A DNA stretch of 64,000 nucleotides from NCBI GenBank assembly GCA_937927845.1, contig CALFXE010000200.1, positions 1 to 64,000 on the forward strand, read 5' to 3'. Source of the stretch: an uncultured Paludibacter sp. (lineage in GTDB: Bacteria > Bacteroidota > Bacteroidia > Bacteroidales > Paludibacteraceae). Both the position numbers and the translations under genes were made by a program. Each line of letters starts with the position of its first letter. Position 1 is the stretch's first letter. The notes under the pieces were generated by a model. The model made no database searches. It saw nothing but the letters and a program-made list of their open reading frames with translations, and was not told where the DNA came from. Positions 27,273-36,084 of this stretch are shown here, in pieces.

Positions 27273-28547
27273 TTAATCATGGTATTTTAGTTCATACATT
27301 TTTTCTGTACAATCTCTGTACACACGTTCGATTTTGCTTCTATAGAAATCTGGCAAGTTATCTTTATATTTATCATCAATATGAATACGTCCTGCAAGCC
27401 AATAATATTCAAATTTATTCTCTGAAATATTTTTAATACCATCGTAATATTGGATATCAATTTTCAGACTCCCCGAATCATTTTTGACAAAAGGAATATT
27501 AAAATATTCAGATGCATTAATTAAGTCATGTGTTATATTTTCAATACTGAAATCTTTTAATGAAAAGGTAATTTGCATCGTGTGTATCATACTTGAATTG
27601 ATGGGAAAGTAGTTTGAGAGGTAAGAAACTAAACTGTCTGCAATGGCTGATTTTGAATTTATATAATCATCAAGTAGTCCATCATTAGTTAATGCTTCAA
27701 TCTTTTCCTTATGACTCATACATGTATAATAAAAATCTTCATCATATAAGTTATCAAACATATTTGTACCCCAACGGCCCATATAATTAGAACCTATTTC
27801 ACTTTTTAAATCTTCTATTTTTGCAAATGCTTCTATTGGATCAAAGTCATCAACAATTTCTTTTAATTTCAAATAGATTTCCTCAAGTTCGTACATGCTT
27901 TTCAAAGCATAATTCTTTATTCGTTGAAACTCATCAGGAATATTTCCCCAATGATTCTCTAAATTTTCTTTATAATATGGAAGAATTGCTGAAGTATCAG
28001 AAACAACATTTGGTAACTTCCAAGAAATGAATTCCCTATTTTTTTTAAAGTCAGCAAATACTAAGTTATTTTCTATCCTATTTAATGTATTTGATTTAGA
28101 TTTAACCAAGTACTTTTCAGAATTCAGAATTTTTGTTCCATAAATTCGGTACTTTTTCATACCATCTACTTCCACAATTTCAAAATCTGAATTTACCACA
28201 TCTGATGTTAGAAAATATATTTTTGAATTTTCCTCGAAGCCAGTATGAAAAAGTATAAAGAAATCTTCTCTTAATTTACCTTCGCTATCAGTTATATATA
28301 CGGTTGGGATATATTGTGTTGTTTTATCAGATTCAAAAAACTTAACCTGAACAAAACCCAGTTTTGGAGGTGTTGTATCTAATAGATTTCTATTGGTTAA
28401 TCTTCTTTGAATTATTAGATCAGCTCCTTCAATATCAACAGATCTTTCTAATATCCAGAACCTATCCATTAAAAAAGCTTTTGCCCGGGCTTCTCCTAAT
28501 GAACCATTTTGCATTGCTTTTAACCAAGGTGGGGTTAAATCAGACAT
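27273..28547 (-). CDS. DUF4365-like protein
   Basis: 424 residues. The N-terminal region GEARAKAFLMDRFWILERS, then VDIEGADLIIQRR and GFVQVKFFES, gives the acidic and QVK positions of a DUF4365 PD-(D/E)XK-like core (about 15-150). The rest is helical and unrecognised. It lies 60 bp downstream of the Mrr-like gene on the same strand, and the two probably form one transcription unit ended by the hairpin at 27243. Confidence 0.65.
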   Translation of the reverse strand: MSDLTPPWLKAMQNGSLGEARAKAFLMDRFWILERSVDIEGADLIIQRRLTNRNLLDTTPPKLGFVQVKFFESDKTTQYIPTVYITDSEGKLREDFFILFHTGFEENSKIYFLTSDVVNSDFEIVEVDGMKKYRIYGTKILNSEKYLVKSKSNTLNRIENNLVFADFKKNREFISWKLPNVVSDTSAILPYYKENLENHWGNIPDEFQRIKNYALKSMYELEEIYLKLKEIVDDFDPIEAFAKIEDLKSEIGSNYMGRWGTNMFDNLYDEDFYYTCMSHKEKIEALTNDGLLDDYINSKSAIADSLVSYLSNYFPINSSMIHTMQITFSLKDFSIENITHDLINASEYFNIPFVKNDSGSLKIDIQYYDGIKNISENKFEYYWLAGRIHIDDKYKDNLPDFYRSKIERVYRDCTEKMYELKYHD

Positions 28548-28607
28548 AATCTCATCCTTTAATTTATTTTTATTTTAGATTTTTATAAAATTCAACGTAG
28601 TATTTTT

Positions 28608-29459
28608 TCATTTTTTATGTTCAATAATTAAACCATTTTCAGAAAAAGAAAATGTCCTTTCATCAAAGATTGATTTCATGAGTAACCACACCTTGTCAAC
28701 AATATTAAACTGTAATTTACGATCGTGATCGCTTTCACTTATCTGACCCGTAAAAATTATTTCATCTAAATTTAGTTTTTCCTTAGTTTGTCTATTGGAT
28801 ATAGTACTATCTGGAGTTTTATACTTTGCAGTTAATACCCCTAATTTATTAAGACGACTTAATTCCATTCGAAAATCATTTACATAATCATAAAATGGAA
28901 CCTGATTTCCATTCCCGAGGATCAATATGTAGTCTAAATAATCGAATTCATGTTTAATGTCGATTTTCCTGTTTTCACCAATATCTATGCTTGTTATTTC
29001 TGGCCTCGTCCTATGTATTTTAATATTTAAATCGATTGTAGCTATGTCAATTTCATCAGGGCTGTCAGACAAGTCTTTCTCATCATATTCTCTAAGCTGA
29101 ACCAGACCTATACCTTTAAATTTTGCATATTCTAATCCGTCTCGCGTGAATCCGCTTTTCGAAACGATAATTCCTTTGCTAATACCAGTATCTTCAAGTA
29201 TCTGCACCAGCTTCATCACAACATCTTTGTTCACCTTTTCCTTTCGGTATTTACATTCAATAGCGGTTTCATAAGTATGGTTACCATCTGTATGCGAGGT
29301 ATGAACATCGATCTGGTGACTAAGTCCCGATTTACCAACTACTTTACAATTACTCCCATATCCTTTTACCGTAACACCGGCTTGGTGGCCTAACATTTCG
29401 TATATATATTTTGTGATTGATTCGTAAATTTTCCAATCTAACTTGTTAGTTTCTTGCAT
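28608..29459 (-). CDS. Mrr-like restriction endonuclease
   Basis: 283 residues. The PD-(D/E)XK core of the Mrr type is clear: GLSHQIDVHTSH provides the aspartate, TAIECKYRKEKV the E-x-K, and GIIVSKSGFTRDGLEYAK the conserved helix (residues 45-130). The C-terminal half is unrecognised and may be the specificity or sensor part. Mrr enzymes cut methylated DNA; whether this one does is unknown. First gene of the unit with the DUF4365-like gene. Confidence 0.82.
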   Translation of the reverse strand: MQETNKLDWKIYESITKYIYEMLGHQAGVTVKGYGSNCKVVGKSGLSHQIDVHTSHTDGNHTYETAIECKYRKEKVNKDVVMKLVQILEDTGISKGIIVSKSGFTRDGLEYAKFKGIGLVQLREYDEKDLSDSPDEIDIATIDLNIKIHRTRPEITSIDIGENRKIDIKHEFDYLDYILILGNGNQVPFYDYVNDFRMELSRLNKLGVLTAKYKTPDSTISNRQTKEKLNLDEIIFTGQISESDHDRKLQFNIVDKVWLLMKSIFDERTFSFSENGLIIEHKK

Positions 29460-29594
29460 AACACTTTGATCTTGAATAATATATAAATAAGAAGATTATT
29501 TTGAATATTTTAATTTTTGGAATTTATATTAAAAGTATAAAAAAATTAACTCTGAAGTATTACAAATCTTGCATTTTGCTTACTTAATAAAAAA

Positions 29595-29623
29595 ACCGCA
29601 TCACATCTCTGCAACACGGCTTT
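29595..29623 (-). terminator. Terminator closing the virus-like module
   Basis: On the minus strand GCCGTGTTGC and GTGATGCGGT form a stem with several G-T pairs, followed by TTTTTTT. It lies 25 bp after the stop of the 54-aa basic protein and separates the module from the Mrr-like gene. Confidence 0.55.
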
Positions 29624-29647
29624 CCAATCAACCAACCAAATCAAAAA

Positions 29648-29812
29648 CTATTTCTTTGCTTTCGCCTTAACAACTTTACCACCCTTAACGTAACGATACC
29701 CTTTTTTCAAAGTTCCATCCTTTTTGACACCTTCTCTTGCAATAACTCTACTACACATTTTTTTAGCGGTAATGCTTTTCTTTTTTTTCGCCTTTGTTTT
29801 CTTTGCTACCAT
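29648..29812 (-). CDS. Small basic lysine-rich protein (54 aa)
   Basis: ATG at 29812 opens MVAKKTKAKKKKSITAKK and the frame ends at 29650. About 40% of residues are Lys or Arg. The middle part contains GTLKKGYRYVKGG. Such tiny basic proteins in phages and plasmids often bind packaged nucleic acid. It is the last gene of the 11-kb module, 16 bp after the metallopeptidase/RecA-like gene. Low AT-rich-chance explanation because the strand, spacing and terminator all fit. Confidence 0.7.
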   Translation of the reverse strand: MVAKKTKAKKKKSITAKKMCSRVIAREGVKKDGTLKKGYRYVKGGKVVKAKAKK

Positions 29813-29828
29813 GATTTCTGATTTTAAA

Positions 29829-31988
29829 TTAATTTACTGTGAATGATAATTTTTTCTTTTTCGGTTCATTGACCACCTTTTTGTAATACATCGAGTATTT
29901 TAAAGTCAGGTCGTTTCCTCTGTTTTTCTCCAGTGTCGCAAACCGCTGTTTCGGATCTTGATGAGAGGAACAATGAATAACCGAAGTTGGATTATGCGCC
30001 ATTTTGTTACCGCCGTACATTGCCCCATTTTCTTTTACCTGAGAAATAAAACACCAAATGATTTTTGGGTATTTGGTACGCAGATAATTCAATTGGTCAG
30101 CTGTGATTTTCAAATCCGTAACCGAATCGGCAATGATGACCTTAACCACCTTGCAGAAATCCTGCAATTCCTGAAAAGGGTTTTCCAAATAGCCTTTAAT
30201 AGCAATGTACTTTCTGCCTGCTTCAGTAGTATTTCGGTTGATACTGTCTACCGTGTCCTTACTTTCAATTCCGCCCTGCTCATAATCGATATAGGCAACG
30301 GGTGTCTGCTGTTCTCCAAAGGCATTTGCAATTTGCATGGCCAACTGTGATTTTGAACTGTGTTTGTTTCCTTTTATCAGAATAAGCGCTTTATGAGGTT
30401 GCTGCTTTTGCAAAAACTTCCCAATCTCTCCACCCAATACAAAAACATCTTTAGCTTCCTGTGGAACAGCATTAGCGGAGATAAATCCTAATTTCTCCAA
30501 CTCGTTTAAACTTTTATTCTGATCTGAAACAATCGGTTTTTTACTTTTTGAAATGGGTCTTTTTGCAACAGCCGGCACAGCTCTTTTTTTTCTTGTTTCC
30601 GTATTTTTACGTACCTGAATTTTTTCTACTGAAGCTGAAAGTCCGGTTTTATTAACCACTTTCGTTTTACTGATTACCCTTTTCTTTCCTGGCTTTTTGG
30701 CTACTGCTTTTTTTACCGGTACACCAGGTATTTCCTCCGTTTCCTTTTCAGTATTTCTACCTAAAATATGATTAACTGCTTTTTGGGATTGTGCTGAAGC
30801 TTTCAGGAAAAAACGATTGTCATTTTCTAGTTCATTCACCAAAACCTTATTCCAGTTCTTCAAATATTTTGCGGAATTGTCTTTGGTGTGAAATAATATC
30901 CCTGCCTCTGAACACAAAAAAACAGCTCCCAATTCTGCAATAAGTTCTTCAAAAGCATAACTTTTACTGCCGAATTTCCCTGAAAAATCCCTTTCCAGTC
31001 TTTTTTTTGCTCCAGTACTGTGCGTCAATTCGTGGAAATAAGTACAGTAGTAGGATGCCTCACTTTTGAAAGCATTTATTTTAGGCATATTGACCGTATC
31101 GCTTGCAGGCTGATAAAAAGCTTTATCGCCGACAAAAGTATAAGCAGGCGGGTTTTTATAGCCATCGATCAGCCTTTGCGCCTCATCAATCGGATTAACC
31201 TTTTTGTTGCCTGTTGGCTTGGGAAATTCCAAGCCGGTACAATCATCTGCCCTGAAAACATTATAGTATTTGATTACCGGAATGTGACTGAGATACCTTT
31301 TTAAATCTTCTTTTGTAAGCCCATTGGTTTTGATAAATTCATCCAGTTTTGCTTTGTCAGTAGTCTTGAATTTTAAAGTGCCATTGTCAAAATTGAAAAT
31401 CATCGTGTAATAAATCACACGCCGGGCTTTACTGCCTTCCCTTAAACTGGCACCCGTTTCCTTAATCTGATTGAACGTAAGATAATAAGGCTGTTTAAAG
31501 TTAATCGGCACTAAATATCCCTTGCCGTTTTCATCAAATTTTATATCAAAATTCAATATGAAATTTGCGCCCGAATATTCTTTTTTGCTCACATAGTTTT
31601 TGGCTGCTCCATCAGCTCCAGAACCGACCCAATCTTTTTGCCAGGGCAAATGCCCAACTTTCTCAATCGTATTTATAATTAAATCCGTGATGTAACTATA
31701 AATATCATCGGGAGAAACACCATTTAAACCGGCTTCCTCATCAGCTTCAGAAAAGTATTCCAAAGTGGGTAAAATCATAGTTTGCTCTGCGCCGGTTAGT
31801 CCCATTGGTTCAACAAAATCTTTTATTTCAATGGTAAACAGTGCATCATTGTTTTGTTGTAAAACGTTTAAAATCCGTTGTGTTATGATGGAATGTTTTT
31901 GCTTTTTGGCTCTTGTCAAAAGACTTTTAAGGGTGCTTCTGTGAACTTCTTTTCCGTGGAGATTATTAAATACTGTTACTAAATCCAT
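29829..31988 (-). CDS. ArdC-type zincin metallopeptidase fused to a RecA-like ATPase domain
   Basis: 719 residues. The N-terminal part has the ArdC/DUF1738 ssDNA-binding pattern (NTIEKVGHLPWQKDW, GANFIL). A polyvalent metallopeptidase domain follows, with HELTHSTG near 320 and EELIAELGAVF near 350. A basic linker (about 430-500) leads to a RecA-like fold: LILIKGNKHSSKSQLAMQ near 540, where SSKS replaces the usual Walker A GKS/T, and VIIADSVTDL as Walker B. ArdC-type proteins protect incoming single-stranded DNA. The fusion suggests action on the element's DNA on entry or at packaging. ATPase activity is uncertain because of the altered Walker A. Confidence 0.82.
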   Translation of the reverse strand: MDLVTVFNNLHGKEVHRSTLKSLLTRAKKQKHSIITQRILNVLQQNNDALFTIEIKDFVEPMGLTGAEQTMILPTLEYFSEADEEAGLNGVSPDDIYSYITDLIINTIEKVGHLPWQKDWVGSGADGAAKNYVSKKEYSGANFILNFDIKFDENGKGYLVPINFKQPYYLTFNQIKETGASLREGSKARRVIYYTMIFNFDNGTLKFKTTDKAKLDEFIKTNGLTKEDLKRYLSHIPVIKYYNVFRADDCTGLEFPKPTGNKKVNPIDEAQRLIDGYKNPPAYTFVGDKAFYQPASDTVNMPKINAFKSEASYYCTYFHELTHSTGAKKRLERDFSGKFGSKSYAFEELIAELGAVFLCSEAGILFHTKDNSAKYLKNWNKVLVNELENDNRFFLKASAQSQKAVNHILGRNTEKETEEIPGVPVKKAVAKKPGKKRVISKTKVVNKTGLSASVEKIQVRKNTETRKKRAVPAVAKRPISKSKKPIVSDQNKSLNELEKLGFISANAVPQEAKDVFVLGGEIGKFLQKQQPHKALILIKGNKHSSKSQLAMQIANAFGEQQTPVAYIDYEQGGIESKDTVDSINRNTTEAGRKYIAIKGYLENPFQELQDFCKVVKVIIADSVTDLKITADQLNYLRTKYPKIIWCFISQVKENGAMYGGNKMAHNPTSVIHCSSHQDPKQRFATLEKNRGNDLTLKYSMYYKKVVNEPKKKKLSFTVN

Positions 31989-31989
31989 A

Positions 31990-32460
31990 CTACTTCACTA
32001 TTGAGTATTCTTTGCCCAAAACACCAATGATGGTTTCGGTCTGAACGTCTTTTAACCCTGTTATCTGTGACAAACTCTGCCAGTTCGAGAGGTTCTCCAG
32101 AATCGGGATTTCTACAAGCAGATCTTTTAGTTCGAATTTACCTTTGGCGGGAATAGAGATAAAAGATTTATTTACCGTTATCGTGGCGATCCTTTTAGCA
32201 GTTTTATCTTTAAGCACAATTCTTTTCACTACCGCAATAACACCATCAGGGTTAAAATTGTCGCTGGTAGGATTATAAAGCGTTACATCCAAATTGAATC
32301 TTAACCGCTTAAAATTGATGTCGAAATTTCGAATCCCTGTCGGCAATGCTTTTAATTTTGTCATAGTCTCTTTCCACTTGTTGAGTTTACTGCTGTACCA
32401 CAACACCCCAATTCCTAATAGAGCACCTGTGATTACAATATGTTTTGCTGTTATACCCAT
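31990..32460 (-). CDS. Membrane-anchored LEA14-like beta-sandwich protein
   Basis: 156 residues with an N-terminal hydrophobic helix (about 5-22). The following domain, NFKRLRFNLDVTLYNPTSDN then SIPAKGKFELKDLLVEIP, has the strand pattern and the NPT motif of LEA14-like (WHy) domains. It is one of many single-span proteins of the module. Possible virion-membrane or envelope protein; function unknown. Confidence 0.6.
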   Translation of the reverse strand: MGITAKHIVITGALLGIGVLWYSSKLNKWKETMTKLKALPTGIRNFDINFKRLRFNLDVTLYNPTSDNFNPDGVIAVVKRIVLKDKTAKRIATITVNKSFISIPAKGKFELKDLLVEIPILENLSNWQSLSQITGLKDVQTETIIGVLGKEYSIVK

Positions 32461-32993
32461 ACGCTTGTTTTTCTTCTTATAAAACCAACCACCTTAAAGC
32501 CTATATAGATAATTGCCAAAATCCCCAATCCAATGAAAAACTTTTCTAGCTTTGAGAGTGGTTTTTTAACTAGTACCGGAATCTTTTTTACCTGGATAAT
32601 TGTTTTTGTTTTTTGCTCTTTTATCGCAGTATTTTCATTTTTGGTTTGGGCTATTTGTGCATAAAACTCCAGTTGTTTTGTAAGCTTATCGTAAATCAGT
32701 TTATAGCTATTATCTCCTGAATTTTTAGAAGTGTTCAGCTTTGATAATATTTCATCCACTTTTGCATTTACCAAACTGTCAAAAACCGCATTTCCGGTAT
32801 TGCTTTGTACAATTGGGGTAATCAGCTTATCGTTGATTGCCTGATTAACCACCGTGCTTTTTATACTGTCCCTTTTCTGGATTTCAGTTTTGAGTAAAGT
32901 GTTTTCCTGCATCATTTTTTTAGTCGAAGAACAACCTGTAAACAAAATGCAGGAAGCGATAAACAGCATCACATATTGAATTGACTTTCTCAT
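32451..32993 (-). CDS. Lipoprotein with C-terminal transmembrane helix (unimolecular-spanin-like)
   Basis: 180 residues. The N-terminus is a lipoprotein signal with lipobox LFTGC (cysteine near residue 21). A long helical periplasmic part follows, then a transmembrane segment near 150-170 and a short basic tail (RRKTSVWV). A lipid-anchored N-terminus in the outer membrane joined to an inner-membrane C-terminus is the architecture of u-spanins, which fuse the membranes in phage lysis. The GH19 endolysin and holin-like genes are close upstream. Topology is seen; the role is inferred. Confidence 0.6.
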   Translation of the reverse strand: MRKSIQYVMLFIASCILFTGCSSTKKMMQENTLLKTEIQKRDSIKSTVVNQAINDKLITPIVQSNTGNAVFDSLVNAKVDEILSKLNTSKNSGDNSYKLIYDKLTKQLEFYAQIAQTKNENTAIKEQKTKTIIQVKKIPVLVKKPLSKLEKFFIGLGILAIIYIGFKVVGFIRRKTSVWV

Positions 32994-33124
32994 GGTTTTG
33001 ATTTTTTAAAGTGGGTTTTAATGGTAAAGAATAATAGCTCGGAAGCTTCTATTACCTGAAACAGATCAATTGCGTAATACACGCTGACTACTTCTACAAT
33101 TTTATTAAGGATTTCCTTTTTCAT
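32990..33124 (-). CDS. Small protein (44 aa)
   Basis: Start taken at ATG 33124 (MKKEILNKIVEVVSVYYAID); the longer in-frame open stretch upstream overlaps the preceding gene and looks non-coding. Amphipathic to hydrophobic, perhaps peripheral to the membrane. It overlaps the upstream gene by 20 bp and the downstream lipoprotein gene by 4 bp, a tight layout that supports expression. Could be a holin or antiholin; unproven. Confidence 0.5.
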   Translation of the reverse strand: MKKEILNKIVEVVSVYYAIDLFQVIEASELLFFTIKTHFKKSKP

Positions 33125-33404
33125 TGTCCTTATTGTTAGCGCATTGGGCGCATCTTTTTTGGTATTCCTGCAGCTGCTCTTTAAGGTTCCGTATTTCAAC
33201 CGTATTTTCATCAATGATCCGTTGCATTTCCTCAAACTTTTTATCGGTTACTATTGACATTTTGGTGTAAATAGAATCGATAGCTTCGAGTGCTGAGGCT
33301 TCGGTCTTTTTTAATTCCGAGTTTCTTGATTTCCATGCAATGTAGATGGAGACTACGGTTGTGGAACCTAAAAAGTAATTCAGTAAGATTTCTATTGGCG
33401 GCAT
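33105..33404 (-). CDS. Holin-like small membrane protein
   Basis: 99 residues. One hydrophobic N-terminal segment (about 5-24) and a charged coiled-coil tail ending in a CAQCANNK motif. Size, topology and position directly after the GH19 endolysin suit a holin or lysis-accessory protein. No sequence family recognised. Confidence 0.5.
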   Translation of the reverse strand: MPPIEILLNYFLGSTTVVSIYIAWKSRNSELKKTEASALEAIDSIYTKMSIVTDKKFEEMQRIIDENTVEIRNLKEQLQEYQKRCAQCANNKDNEKGNP

Positions 33405-33413
33405 TTTTATACT

Positions 33414-34127
33414 TTATTTAGTTTTAAAACCAAAATCGAGAATCCGAGTAAAAGGGTTGTAGAAGCTATAATTAGTTTTATTCTTCGCTGTGACCGGTCT
33501 CGGATTCGCTTTTTTTTTTAATATCCCAAGTGTGTCAATGCTGGTGTAATAATTAAGCTGTTTTACCCTTTCGGAAAAATTGGTAAGCCCACCGTTGATT
33601 TTCTTGGTGATGGAAGTAATATTGTTACTATCAGCAATGGGATTAAGGTTGTACTTGATACTCCAAAACCAACCCGCAATATCAATAGCAATGTCTGGTC
33701 GGGAAGCTAAATCAGGATTAGTAATAACATCAATTCCTGAATACTCTTTATAAGCCTGATAATTCGCCCTGCCTGTTAACTGGATAAGTCCGCGTCCTCT
33801 GAATCGCCAGCCGTCACCAATCTGCGTATTGCCTAAATTGATTTTTCCCCATTTTCCACCGTACACAATATTGGCAATGGCTTCTGGATTGGCTTTGTGC
33901 TTTACAGTCCTGCTATAAAGATTGGCTTGGGCAACCGAAATCCTGTCTGCTCCGAAAGTCTCAATTAGTCCTACAGGGCTGTAATTCAGATTCTCAGAAA
34001 GTCTTATAAATCCTCCGGTTTCTTCGTGAAGCTGTGCTAAAAAATGAGCAATCCTTTTTGGGGTATTGATGGCATATTTTTTAAAAACCTTCAGGAAAGG
34101 TGTGCTGTTTGACAATAAAAATTCCAT
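33414..34127 (-). CDS. GH19 family endolysin (chitinase/lysozyme-like)
   Basis: 237 residues. The catalytic Glu lies in AQLHEETGGF (near residue 34). The conserved RFRGRGLIQLTGRANYQAY segment (about 106-126) and WFWSIKYNLN identify glycoside hydrolase 19, as used by many phages as endolysin against peptidoglycan. No signal peptide, so release would need a holin. Its ATG overlaps the stop of the preceding 47-aa gene (TAATG). Confidence 0.88.
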   Translation of the reverse strand: MEFLLSNSTPFLKVFKKYAINTPKRIAHFLAQLHEETGGFIRLSENLNYSPVGLIETFGADRISVAQANLYSRTVKHKANPEAIANIVYGGKWGKINLGNTQIGDGWRFRGRGLIQLTGRANYQAYKEYSGIDVITNPDLASRPDIAIDIAGWFWSIKYNLNPIADSNNITSITKKINGGLTNFSERVKQLNYYTSIDTLGILKKKANPRPVTAKNKTNYSFYNPFTRILDFGFKTK

Positions 34128-34270
34128 TATAATTGTACTTTTTTAGGTTCTAATTTTGGTTTCCCGGTTGGTTTGGCAGCTGCTTCTGAATTTGTTCCAC
34201 TATCTAATGAGGCAATAATCAATGCGCCTAAAACACCTAAGCCAATCCACATTCCTGTACTTGTATTCAT
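34127..34270 (-). CDS. Small single-span membrane protein (47 aa)
   Basis: ATG at 34270 overlaps the stop of the upstream gene, and its stop overlaps the GH19 start. The product opens MNTSTGMWIGLGVLGALIIA, a transmembrane helix, followed by a lysine/proline tail. Very short membrane proteins encoded beside lysis or virion genes are typical of membrane-containing phages. No family recognised. Confidence 0.65.
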   Translation of the reverse strand: MNTSTGMWIGLGVLGALIIASLDSGTNSEAAAKPTGKPKLEPKKVQL

Positions 34271-34989
34271 TAATTCCAGTCTTTAAGTCTGATTTGTTTT
34301 ACTCCCTTTTGGTTAAAAAGGGCATTCTCTGTATTCCTTCCAAAATCACCATCAACTGCAACCTTTAACAAGGTTTGCAAGGTTCTTACTTCTTTTCCTT
34401 TGCTTCCTTTTTTGAGCAGTCTGGATTTATCAATATCCGGTGTTCCTGATGTGTCAACCGCAGAAACGATGGGCAATATTTTACCAACAGGTTTTATAAC
34501 ACTGTGATCGGCAATCCAGTAAATATCATTGATGAATGCGCCGTTTCTTTGGGCAACATAGCGATAGGTTCCGTCAGGTCTTCTGCCTACCCAAATGATT
34601 TTGCCAATTTTATCACCTTTTTTAAAAGTGGCTTTTCGGATTCCCTCACTGGTATAATTTCCGTCTGCCATCTTTCGGGCATCATAGGTATTGGTACCGT
34701 TAAAGCCCGTTGCCATGACTTCCTGACCGATGCTGTACCTGAAATTATCAGCATCTCGAACCGGCGTTTGCGGAAGTACTTTAACCGGGACAATTGGACC
34801 TGTTGTAAGCTGAGGCTTTTTTATCGGTACCGGAGCAGTGGTATGGGGCAAAGTTTCAGCAGGAGCATAATCCAATTCGGCTTCCTGCATCGCTTGTTTA
34901 TCTTTACTTTTCTGTACGAAATAATAAATGCCACCACCAATAGCAAGGGCGATACCGCCACCAATCCATACTTTATCTTCTGTGGTCAT
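34270..34989 (-). CDS. Membrane-anchored peptidoglycan-binding protein
   Basis: 239 residues. N-terminal transmembrane helix (about 8-25), proline-rich linker, a central beta-rich domain (about 85-165, KKGDKIGKIIWVGRRPDG) and a C-terminal PG_binding_1 unit. The latter reads LLKKGSKGKEVRTLQTLL, then VDGDFGRNTENAL. It probably positions a virion or lysis complex at the cell wall. Overlaps the next gene by one base. Confidence 0.72.
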   Translation of the reverse strand: MTTEDKVWIGGGIALAIGGGIYYFVQKSKDKQAMQEAELDYAPAETLPHTTAPVPIKKPQLTTGPIVPVKVLPQTPVRDADNFRYSIGQEVMATGFNGTNTYDARKMADGNYTSEGIRKATFKKGDKIGKIIWVGRRPDGTYRYVAQRNGAFINDIYWIADHSVIKPVGKILPIVSAVDTSGTPDIDKSRLLKKGSKGKEVRTLQTLLKVAVDGDFGRNTENALFNQKGVKQIRLKDWN

Positions 34990-34991
34990 CG

Positions 34992-35414
34992 TTATAAATA
35001 TTTTGGATAATTTGATTTTAATAATTGATAATCGCTGTCACTTAATTCCTCCTTCAGCCACACTTTCAAAGGATGCTTGACAGGGGTCTGCCATAATGCG
35101 AAATAAACGTTGCCAGTCAGTGTGTTGTAATACCGGTTGCCAAAAGCTTTGACTATCCATGAAAACTGCGCTTCATTTATTCCGGTCAGCGTGGTCAGTA
35201 TCGTTTTTCTTTTTTCGGTATTGGTGAAATTGGCTTCCTTCATGGCATTGTACAGTATTGTTGCAATTTCTTTCGCATTAATACTTTCCGAAGCAGAACT
35301 GCCATCCTGAAAAGCATTGCCTTTTTTACTTTTTCCTGTTTGGGCTATGGCAATAAGCAGTATCCCTAATCCCGCAAAACCCACGGAAATAGGCAATATT
35401 TTTGAACTGTCCAT
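34992..35414 (-). CDS. Single-span membrane protein, paralogue of the next upstream gene
   Basis: 140 residues. Transmembrane helix at about 8-24. The C-terminal region (about 47-140) aligns with that of the 197-aa protein at 35417-36010: EIATILYNAMKEAN against KAEAIFSAMYGVGN, and VWLKEELSDSDYQLLKSNYP against EWFTDQFSQNELMELRFLIP. It is a small helical domain facing one side of the membrane. Function unknown; possibly a virion membrane protein. Confidence 0.6.
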   Translation of the reverse strand: MDSSKILPISVGFAGLGILLIAIAQTGKSKKGNAFQDGSSASESINAKEIATILYNAMKEANFTNTEKRKTILTTLTGINEAQFSWIVKAFGNRYYNTLTGNVYFALWQTPVKHPLKVWLKEELSDSDYQLLKSNYPKYL

Positions 35415-35416
35415 GA

Positions 35417-36010
35417 TTAAAAAAAGTTAGGAATGAGAAAGCGCAATTCCATCAATTCGTTTTGGCTGAACTGATCTGTAAACCACTCAATCAAAGTCAT
35501 TTTATTTGAAAACGGGTTAATGCCTTTGCGGAGTCCAAACTGGTTGTGGATTCTCACAAAACCATTGGGGTTAACACCTATCAGGTTTTGTTTTACGGAT
35601 TTAAAACCGTTTCCCACACCATACATAGCACTGAAAATCGCTTCCGCTTTATTTCTTGCCATTCCTGTTGAAATATTACTTGGCTTGTCTCTTTTGTTTT
35701 CCCTGAGTGGAGAGAAACCGAGAAAAATCTTCTTATAAGCAAAATAACCAACACCCAGAAACAAACTCATTTTCAAAACTCCTTTGACTATCGAGACTGT
35801 GGCATTTACTCCCTGATTGGCATTTTCCAGCGTTTTTGCGATTGCCTTCTGTCCTTCAGGGGAAGAAGCAATTGCAGCAACTACGGCGGGATTATGTAAA
35901 CCTTGTCTTTTCATATTCGTTTCTTGGCTGTAAGTATTGCTCCCAATTTCATTTTTACTCCGGGATTTCATTTTGCGCCTCTTAACGGGTTGCTCCGGTA
36001 ATTGGGTCAT
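35417..36010 (-). CDS. Single-span membrane protein with basic N-terminus
   Basis: 197 residues. Very basic N-terminus (KRRKMKSRSK), a helix-rich middle, a hydrophobic segment at about 82-96 (LFLGVGYFAYKKIFLG) and the same C-terminal domain type as the neighbouring 140-aa protein. The basic part could contact nucleic acid on one side of a membrane. Unrecognised family. Confidence 0.6.
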   Translation of the reverse strand: MTQLPEQPVKRRKMKSRSKNEIGSNTYSQETNMKRQGLHNPAVVAAIASSPEGQKAIAKTLENANQGVNATVSIVKGVLKMSLFLGVGYFAYKKIFLGFSPLRENKRDKPSNISTGMARNKAEAIFSAMYGVGNGFKSVKQNLIGVNPNGFVRIHNQFGLRKGINPFSNKMTLIEWFTDQFSQNELMELRFLIPNFF

Positions 36011-36084
36011 TTTACTTTACCCTTTTCATCTTTACTCTCTTCATTTGGAGCAATGCTTACAACTGTGCTTTATTGCTTTAATAG

